64,000 nt of DNA from Pseudomonas crudilactis (lineage in GTDB: Bacteria; Pseudomonadota; Gammaproteobacteria; Pseudomonadales; Pseudomonadaceae). Each line of letters starts with the position of its first letter. Within the stretch, counting starts at the first letter, position 1. Below, in pieces: positions 58,325-64,000 of this stretch. A program made the position numbers and the translations under genes. Location of the stretch: assembly GCF_013433315.1 (NCBI RefSeq), contig NZ_WXVV01000025.1, positions 1 through 64,000 on the forward strand, in the 5' to 3' direction. The notes beneath the pieces were generated by a model that saw only the letters and a program-made list of their open reading frames with translations, was not told the origin of the DNA and did not search any database.

Positions 58325-59452
58325 TTACTGAGGTGACACTTCGGTTTTCGGCTTGCCGTTGTGCCACTCGTAGACCACGAATTTGAAGTCTTTCAAGTCG
58401 CCCTTGGCGTCGAAGCTCAGGTCGCCAGTAGGCGTCTTGAAGGTACCGGCATGAATGGCTTCAGCCACTTTGGTCGCGTCTTCGGACTTGGCTGCCTTGA
58501 TGCCTTCGGCAATCACTTCAACCGCCGAGTAGGAAGGGAACACGAACGGGCCGCTCGGATCTTCTTTCTTCGCCTTGAAAGCATCAGCCAGAGCAATGTT
58601 GGCTGGATCCTGGTCGAAGGATTTCGGCAGGGTCACCAGCAGGCCTTCGGCCGCGTCTTTGGCGATCTGGGTGATCGAATCGTTACCCACGCCTTCCGGA
58701 CCCATGAACTTGGCTTTCAGGCCTTTTTCCTGGGCTTGACGCAGGATCAGACCCAGCTCAGGGTGGTAGCCGCCGTAGTAAACGAAGTCGACGTTGGCTT
58801 GTTTGAGTTTGGCGATGATCGCCGAGAAGTCTTTGTCGCCGGCATTCACGCCTTCGAATACGGCAACCTTGGTGCCTTTCTTCTCGAGAGTCGATTTCAC
58901 CGCGGTGGCGATGCCTTCACCGTACTGCTGTTTGTCGTGCAGCACGCCAACGATTTTCGGTTTGACGTGATCGGCAATGTAGTTACCGGCGGCAGGACCC
59001 TGGGCGCTGTCGAGACCGATAGTACGGAAGATCATTTTGTAACCACGGGCGGTGATGTCCGGGCTGGTAGCAGCCGGGGTGATCATGATCACGCCTTCGT
59101 CTTCGTAGATGTCCGAAGCAGGTTGAGTGGAGCTGGAGCACAGGTGACCGACCACGAACTTGACGCCGTCGTTGACGACCTTGTTCGCTACGGCTACGGC
59201 TTGTTTCGGATCGCAGGCATCGTCGTATTCAACGGCTTCGAGCTTCTTGCCGTCGACGCCGCCCTTGGCGTTGATCTGCTCGATGGCCATTTTCGCGCCA
59301 CTGAACTGCATGTCGCCGTATTGGGCTACTGGACCGGTTTTAGGACCGGCGATACCGATTTTGATGGTGTCAGCTGCGAACGAATGGCTGGCAACCCCGG
59401 CCAGAACCATAGCGGCAAACAGTTTGGAAATCTGCTTAGTAGCCTTAGTCAT
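58325..59452 (-). CDS. braC: Branched-chain amino acid binding protein (BraC/LivK)
   Basis: This 375-residue precursor has a Sec signal peptide (MTKATKQISKLFAAMVLAGV, cleaved after SFA). The mature type I binding protein begins DTIKIGIAGPKTGPVAQYGD and contains the Cys pair (DPKQAV... HLCSSSTQP). It captures leucine, isoleucine and valine in the periplasm, and delivers them to BraDE. It heads the operon, with a hairpin separating it from braD. Confidence 0.94.
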   Translation of the reverse strand: MTKATKQISKLFAAMVLAGVASHSFAADTIKIGIAGPKTGPVAQYGDMQFSGAKMAIEQINAKGGVDGKKLEAVEYDDACDPKQAVAVANKVVNDGVKFVVGHLCSSSTQPASDIYEDEGVIMITPAATSPDITARGYKMIFRTIGLDSAQGPAAGNYIADHVKPKIVGVLHDKQQYGEGIATAVKSTLEKKGTKVAVFEGVNAGDKDFSAIIAKLKQANVDFVYYGGYHPELGLILRQAQEKGLKAKFMGPEGVGNDSITQIAKDAAEGLLVTLPKSFDQDPANIALADAFKAKKEDPSGPFVFPSYSAVEVIAEGIKAAKSEDATKVAEAIHAGTFKTPTGDLSFDAKGDLKDFKFVVYEWHNGKPKTEVSPQ

Positions 59453-59804
59453 AGTGCTCCACTCTTACTGTTGTAATTTTTTTGAGTTCTGGCGCCGTAG
59501 CAGCAGAACCGGGTCAGATATCTTTGCGATACCCTCCGGAAATGCCCCCGGCAACTGTACCGGTACAGTGTAGAGCGCCGGTTGTCAGCCTGGGAAGCGG
59601 GCGCCGAGGGGCAAAACTTGGGGGTGTCGCATTTTTGAATGAAAAAGACAGAATTGCGGCGGGGCGTTCGTGGGCATATATCCCAATCAGCAGCATTCCT
59701 TGGCGTTCCTGCTCTTTTCGTTCGGTGCAGCCATTTGCAACCGGGTTTTTCTGGCGGACCACCGACGTTATCATTCGCGTCGATTTCTTTTCCGGACAGA
59801 TCCC
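59453..59804. other. Intergenic region between braC and the DUF2288 gene
   Basis: This 352-nt gap contains the divergent promoters of braC (near 59453-59560) and of the DUF2288 gene. A frame stays open into the DUF2288 gene from 59670 and another at 59639-59821, but neither has a ribosome binding site or family similarity. No RNA gene or repeat was recognised. Confidence 0.6.
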
Positions 59805-60125
59805 ATGAATCAAGAACCTAGCACCCTCTATGCCAAGCTGCTTGGTGAAACCGCATCTATTACCTGGAAAGAGTTGGAGCCGTTCTTCGCCAAGGGTGCC
59901 CTATTGTGGGTCGACCCAGACCTGGATTTGATCACCGCTGCCGAGGCCGTGGCGTCTGATGAAGGCGAGAAAGTGGCTGCCTGGCTGGCCGAAGACAAAC
60001 TCGCCAAGCTGTCTGAAACGCGGGCGCTGGATCTTTTTGAACGTGATCCGCAACTGTGGGCGGTGGTGGTTTCGCCGTGGATTCTGATCCAGGAAAGGGC
60101 AGTCACTTCAGACGCTGCACCTTGA
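59805..60125 (+). CDS. DUF2288 family protein
   Basis: From MNQEPSTLYAKLLGETASIT the protein has 106 residues. The family core is WKELEPFFAKGALLWVDPDL and DLFERDPQLWAVVVSPWILIQ. DUF2288 proteins are small and soluble, of unknown function; they are widespread in gamma-proteobacteria. A hairpin terminator follows at 60247. It diverges from braC. Confidence 0.85.
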   Translation: MNQEPSTLYAKLLGETASITWKELEPFFAKGALLWVDPDLDLITAAEAVASDEGEKVAAWLAEDKLAKLSETRALDLFERDPQLWAVVVSPWILIQERAVTSDAAP

Positions 60126-60246
60126 TGGTGCGGTTGATCATCAGCGAAAAGTGTGTAGCGCAGTAGCGTGATGGCAAGTTGCCGTAGAGAAACACCACAA
60201 GCGACGGTGGCCTCACGGTGACGTAAACGTAACGGGAACAGTTTAG

Positions 60247-60268
60247 TAAGCAGCCTAACGGCTGCTTA
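60247..60268 (+). terminator. Terminator downstream of the DUF2288 gene
   Basis: A 9-bp perfect stem TAAGCAGCC/GGCTGCTTA with a TAAC loop is followed by ATTGTTTC. It lies 121 nt after the stop codon, so it may be a more distal terminator. Confidence 0.65.
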
Positions 60269-60316
60269 ATTGTTTCTGGATATTGGAAAGGCTGAATTCT
60301 TCAGGGAATCGGCTGA

Positions 60317-60391
60317 CCCCTTCGCGAGCAAGCTCGCTCCCACAGGGGAACGCATTCCAAATGTGGGAGCGAGATTGATCGCGAAGGGGGC
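60317..60391. repeat. REP pair
   Basis: CCTTCGCGAGCAAGCTCGCT (about 60319-60338) is inverted at about 60363-60388 with substitutions (GCGAGATTGATCGCGAAG). It precedes the 3' end of the tubulin-like gene. Confidence 0.8.
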
Positions 60392-60405
60392 GACTCGGTC
60401 GTGGA

Positions 60406-62604
60406 TCAGACCGTGAATGATTTGCCGGTGTGGTTATTGAGGGAAATAACCTTGGTCTTGCCAATCCGGTGACGATAAATCTCGCGCAAGTACTTGATCG
60501 ACTTCTTCACGCAATCGCGCGACAGGCGAATGTCGTTGATCGAGACAAACTTCTCTTTGTCATTGATCAGCTCGCGGTACTTCTTCTCGTACATCGGTTT
60601 GATCGCGTACCAGTTGGTATCAAGGATTTTCGCCGGGTTCTCGAACTCGTTGAGCAGGTCGTCGATACGGTCTTCGTCGAACTCTTCGTTGATGATGAAA
60701 TCGAGGATCGAGTTGTCCAGGGTCTCGTCGAAACGGTACGGGTTCTTCGCGAAGCAGCGCTTGATGAACGCCACGATCAAAGTCAGGAAGTCGTCCGACA
60801 GGCACGGGCTCTTGGCGATCAGGGTGGTCAGCGACAGGTTGGCCGATGCACCGATCACCAGCGCATAACGTTTGAGCGTGGTATTCGGGAACAGGCTGTT
60901 GAGGTGGGTCTTCAACCGGTTCAGGTCCATGTACGACAGCTTGTAGTCTTTCGGCAACGAGACAATCGAGACCACCGACGAGCAGTTCTTGAAGAAGTGC
61001 AGGTCGTGCAGTGCGGCGGCGTCGTAGCCGGAATTCTTGTACTGCTCCAGCGAAGCGCGATAGCGCTTGGACTCGATCGGCAGCAGGCTGATGCCTTCAA
61101 TCGCCTGCGTCACTTTGTTGAAGTGCGGCAGGTCGATCGAGCGGAAGAACAGGTCGTCGATGTTCAGGCGCTGCGGCTCTTTGTCGAACACCTTGAATTT
61201 GTCGCTGCTCGGCGGCGGGGTTTCCGGCACCACCGATTCGGCGTAGGCAATTGCCACCGGGCCGGCGAGGCTCATGAACAGGTCATTGGCGTCGAGGCGA
61301 ATGGTTTCGCCGATGTCGATGCCGGCGCGGCGGAAGTAGTTCTGGTCGTAGTCAGTGGTGACTGCCTGCGCCGTCAGAATGTTGAATATCTGCTGCGAGA
61401 TGTATTGATTGGCGTGCTTCTCCATGGCATTGACATCAATGTTCTGGATGTTGCCGTCATCGCTTTCTTCGGCGTAACGCATGATGTCGTTGGAGATCAG
61501 CATCATCGCGTTCCAAGGGCGGATACGGCCCATGACGCTGGCTTCGCTGCTGTCTTCATTGGCGAAGTTGTAGGAGAAATCCCATTCTTCCGAAAGGTAT
61601 TTGCAAAGCAGGCGACCGGCGTTGATGTGCAGCGCCTCGGACATTTCGCTGCGGTGATCGGAGATGTTCGGCAGCACGCAGATGCCGCTGGTGAAGATCG
61701 GTTCGAACACGAACGAATGCCCGCTCTTGCCGTCATGCTCATCCATCGGCTTGGTGTCGAACGTCTTGTTCATGTACGAGTGCTGCTGGGCCAGACCGAA
61801 CTCCGAGGCCATACCGGAACCGGTACCGCCGCCAGCACTGAAGATCGAGAAATACAGACGCGACTGGTTGGCTTTGATGCCGCAGCTGTCGATCAGGTAC
61901 GAGTGGATCATTTTCCAGTCAGGGCTGGAGAAACGCTGGGTGTCCTTGTTGAGGATGATTTTCGCCAGGTACTGGCCGAGGATCGGCGCGTTACCGGCGC
62001 CACCGGCGTGGACTTCGGACAAGTCCATGATCTTCATTTTGCTGTAGTCGCGCAGGAAGCCGCTTTTCTCGCCCTTGCGCGAGAAACGGATGCGCCCGGC
62101 GATGTCCTTGTCGAGGTCGCCGAGCATCACCAGCGGTTCGACCAGGAACACCGGTTTGGTCGATTTGTTCGGGCCGATGCGCAGGTTGTTCTTGATCCAC
62201 TGCGCCGGGCTGTAACCCTTGTCGGCCAGTCGGCGATCTGCCACACGGTCTTCGTTGTTGAATTCGTTGAGGTAGAACTTGCGCGCGTTGTACACCAACT
62301 CCGCGACATCGAGCGCGATGTTGGAGCCGCAGCGACCGAGGCCGATCAGACACACCGAGGGGAATTCCTGATCGTTGTGCTGTTCGTTGTCGCCTTCCAG
62401 GTGCGGCGGGCGCGGGAACACCAGATCACGCAGGCCGTCGAGGTTGTCGAGGATGCGGTCGGTGTTGGTTTCGGTGAAGTACAGGTATTGCTGAGTCGAC
62501 AGCGGGCGCGACGGGACCAATGGCTTTGACGATGACGGGCTGTTGGCGGCGGGGCTCAAAGTCAGATCGGCTACCGCAGTGGCGGGATTGTTTTTAGAAG
62601 TCAT
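60406..62604 (-). CDS. Large tubulin/FtsZ-superfamily protein of unknown role
   Basis: The start MTSKNNPATAVADL gives 732 residues (a longer frame begins 39 nt upstream). The nucleotide-binding motifs of tubulin/FtsZ are visible: a glycine-rich T1-type loop CLIGLGRCGSNIALD (85-99), and the tubulin signature SAGGGTGSGMASEFG (256-270). There is no FtsZ C-terminal tail or membrane helix. The N-terminal 80 residues look disordered and the last ~300 residues match nothing I know. Comparative genomics has described FtsZ-like families of this type; no cellular role is established. GC and codon use match the neighbours. No partner gene is adjacent. GTP binding is inferred. Confidence 0.85.
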   Translation of the reverse strand: MTSKNNPATAVADLTLSPAANSPSSSKPLVPSRPLSTQQYLYFTETNTDRILDNLDGLRDLVFPRPPHLEGDNEQHNDQEFPSVCLIGLGRCGSNIALDVAELVYNARKFYLNEFNNEDRVADRRLADKGYSPAQWIKNNLRIGPNKSTKPVFLVEPLVMLGDLDKDIAGRIRFSRKGEKSGFLRDYSKMKIMDLSEVHAGGAGNAPILGQYLAKIILNKDTQRFSSPDWKMIHSYLIDSCGIKANQSRLYFSIFSAGGGTGSGMASEFGLAQQHSYMNKTFDTKPMDEHDGKSGHSFVFEPIFTSGICVLPNISDHRSEMSEALHINAGRLLCKYLSEEWDFSYNFANEDSSEASVMGRIRPWNAMMLISNDIMRYAEESDDGNIQNIDVNAMEKHANQYISQQIFNILTAQAVTTDYDQNYFRRAGIDIGETIRLDANDLFMSLAGPVAIAYAESVVPETPPPSSDKFKVFDKEPQRLNIDDLFFRSIDLPHFNKVTQAIEGISLLPIESKRYRASLEQYKNSGYDAAALHDLHFFKNCSSVVSIVSLPKDYKLSYMDLNRLKTHLNSLFPNTTLKRYALVIGASANLSLTTLIAKSPCLSDDFLTLIVAFIKRCFAKNPYRFDETLDNSILDFIINEEFDEDRIDDLLNEFENPAKILDTNWYAIKPMYEKKYRELINDKEKFVSINDIRLSRDCVKKSIKYLREIYRHRIGKTKVISLNNHTGKSFTV

Positions 62605-62802
62605 TGTGCGCCATATACCTGGACTGGTTGGCTCGCTGGCCAATGCCGGCGAACCTCACGGAATAAGATCTCGCGTCTTTTAATTGCGCGAATTGAGCCC
62701 GAGCATCAGGGTTTGGCCTGACTGTCGCTGGGGGGAATCCTTTCCTGATCGTTGATGAATCGGCCATTATTCGGCGATCTTTAATCGAAAAGAGGCAAAA
62801 TG

Positions 62803-63696
62803 ATGTCAACGCTACCTTCGTTGGGGTTCGCCGGAATCGGTCTGATGGGCCTGCCCATGTGCCGGCGTCTGTTGGCGGCGGGTTACCCGCTGACCGTGTG
62901 GAATCGCAACCCGGCCAAGTGCGCGCCACTGGTCGAGGCCGGTGCCCGGCAGGTGGCGACAGCCGCTGAACTGTGCGGACACGCCGACGTGGTGATGTTG
63001 TGTCTGGCCGATACGGCAGTGGTTCGCGAGGTGGTTTTTGGCGCTGGCGGTATCGCAGAAGGCGCGAAAAGCGGCCAGTTGCTGGTGGATTTTTCCAGCC
63101 TTGAACCGACGGCCACTCGCGAAATGGCGGCGCAACTGCTGGAGAAAACCGGAATGGCCTGGCTGGACTCACCGGTGTCCGGCGGCGTGGGCGGTGCCGA
63201 GGCGGGCAGTCTGGCGATCATGGTCGGTGGCGAAGCGGCAGATCTTCAGCGCGTACGTGCGGTGCTGCTCAATCTCGGTCAGCGCGTCACGCACATGGGC
63301 GGCATTGGCGCGGGCCAGGTGACCAAGGCCTGCAACCAGATGATCGTCGCCTGCAATGCGCTGGTGATCGCCGAAGTGGTGGCGCTGGCGGAGCAGGCCG
63401 GGGTCGATGCGAGTCTGATCGCTGAGGCGCTGGCGGGTGGTTTTGCCGACTCGAAACCGTTGCAGATTCTCGCCCCGCAAATGGCCGAAAGCCGTTTCGA
63501 ACCGATCAAATGGCACGTGCGCACACTGCTCAAGGATCTCGACACCGCCGTCAAATTCTCCCGCGAACAGGGTTCGGCGACGCCGATCAGCGGATTGGCC
63601 GCACAACTGATGCGCCTGCATGGGGCGCAAGGCTATCTGGCGCAGGATCCAGCGACACTGGTGCAAATGTACCGCGCGCCAGAATCAACGGATTGA
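62803..63696 (+). CDS. Beta-hydroxyacid dehydrogenase (3-hydroxyisobutyrate dehydrogenase family)
   Basis: This roughly 297-residue NAD(P)-dependent enzyme (an extra Met at 62800 is possible) starts SLGFAGIGLMGLPMCRRLL, the Rossmann opening. The substrate-binding loop is DSPVSGGVGGAEAGSLAIMVGG and the catalytic Lys is in GAGQVTKACNQMIV (K about 173). The family covers 3-hydroxyisobutyrate, tartronate semialdehyde and related substrates; I cannot choose between them. It diverges from the tubulin-like gene by 198 bp. Its 3' end overlaps the convergent EAL gene by 110 nt. Confidence 0.88.
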   Translation: MSTLPSLGFAGIGLMGLPMCRRLLAAGYPLTVWNRNPAKCAPLVEAGARQVATAAELCGHADVVMLCLADTAVVREVVFGAGGIAEGAKSGQLLVDFSSLEPTATREMAAQLLEKTGMAWLDSPVSGGVGGAEAGSLAIMVGGEAADLQRVRAVLLNLGQRVTHMGGIGAGQVTKACNQMIVACNALVIAEVVALAEQAGVDASLIAEALAGGFADSKPLQILAPQMAESRFEPIKWHVRTLLKDLDTAVKFSREQGSATPISGLAAQLMRLHGAQGYLAQDPATLVQMYRAPESTD

Positions 63697-64000
63697 CCGC
63701 GTGTGAGTGTTTGCGCTGATTGATTTCCTCCAGTACCGGGCGCAGTTCGTCCAGCGGCACCGGACGGCTGAGCAGGTAACCCTGAATGAAGTCGCAGCCT
63801 GAGCGCTCAAGGAATTCGTACTGTTCCAGGCTTTCAACGCCTTCGGTGACCACTTGCAAATGCAGGGTGTGCGCCATGACGATGATCGCCTGGACGATCT
63901 CCATGTCGGCGGTCGCCGTGGGAATATCGAGGATGAACGAGCGGTCGATCTTCAGGGTGTTGAGTGGCAGGCGCTTGAGGTAGGCCAGCGACGAGTAGCC
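63587..64000 (-). CDS. EAL-domain cyclic-di-GMP phosphodiesterase, 3' part (runs off the window)
   Basis: The minus-strand frame is open to the window edge and reads GYSSLAYLKRLPLNTLKIDR, VVTEGVESLEQYEFL and CDFIQGYLLSRPV. These are conserved C-terminal motifs of EAL domains: the ligand Asp after KID, the TEGVE motif with its metal Glu, and the QG(Y/F) motif. The signature EAL itself lies outside the window. The last ~35 residues (LARGTFAPVSLDPAPD...) run antisense through the dehydrogenase 3' end. GGDEF or sensor domains, if any, are upstream. Confidence 0.85.
   Translation of the reverse strand, partial: GYSSLAYLKRLPLNTLKIDRSFILDIPTATADMEIVQAIIVMAHTLHLQVVTEGVESLEQYEFLERSGCDFIQGYLLSRPVPLDELRPVLEEINQRKHSHAVNPLILARGTFAPVSLDPAPDSLAPHAGASVVRPIR

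Noticed and set aside
60430..62529. Plus-strand frame of 699 residues opposite the tubulin-like gene
   Set aside because: Antisense shadow; the minus strand carries the GGGTGSG signature and the family reading.

Overview
The window looks like a core chromosome segment of a Pseudomonas of the fluorescens group. The evidence is a high-GC, densely packed gene set; the quiP-gst, dinG and slyB genes and a bra branched-chain amino acid operon in a familiar Pseudomonas setting; an aot-type basic amino acid operon; and scattered REP pairs with the typical 'GCGAGCAAGCTCGCTCCCACA' core. No prophage, plasmid, transposase or CRISPR array is visible. Species assignment would need a database search.

Layout. 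1-9.1 kb: initiator tRNA, LexA-controlled dinB, a lipoprotein, proS, ampG, an alkyltransferase-like repair protein, a YdiY-type porin-like protein, a cold-shock protein and dcd. 9.1-20.3 kb: the four-gene ligase-associated repair set (PdeM phosphoesterase, Lhr-type helicase, ATP-dependent ligase, MBL exonuclease), split in two by a basic amino acid ABC operon and an AT-rich orphan gene that sits behind a 22-bp lux-box-like palindrome. 20.3-29.7 kb: a MITE-like repeat, the AHL acylase gene quiP, a GST, an isochorismatase-fold protein, two SEC-C proteins, two tandem OmpA-type lipoproteins that each have a hairpin over the ribosome binding site, and a collagen-like secreted protein. 29.7-39.1 kb: CopD-like protein, dinG (also behind a LexA-like box), an agarase-like glycoside hydrolase, a serine hydrolase, an OmpA lipoprotein with a histone-H1-like tail, pdxH and slyB.

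39.1-41.6 kb is the most unusual part: a polymorphic toxin-immunity island. It holds an S-type-pyocin-domain toxin with a colicin-E3-like tip and its adjacent small immunity candidate, then a second copy of the slyB 3' end with its terminator, then an orphan colicin-E3-type toxin tip interrupted by one amber codon, its Im3-type immunity gene, and another immunity-like gene, all abutting intact slyB. The layout suggests that successive toxin modules were captured by recombination in slyB while old immunity genes were kept.

41.7-51.4 kb: nhaA, a PLP enzyme, a flavoprotein, small envelope proteins, a divergent SDR/LysR pair and a copper-type bufferin operon (bufA-bufB-bufC-doxX). 51.6-54.3 kb: two paralogous secreted proteins. 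54.4-59.5 kb: braC-braDEFG. 59.8-64 kb: a DUF2288 protein, a large non-canonical tubulin/FtsZ-superfamily protein, a beta-hydroxyacid dehydrogenase and the 3' end of an EAL-domain gene that runs off the window.

Start codons were chosen by ribosome binding site and family N-terminus where several were possible. Functions were assigned from motifs and remembered families only; no searches were run.
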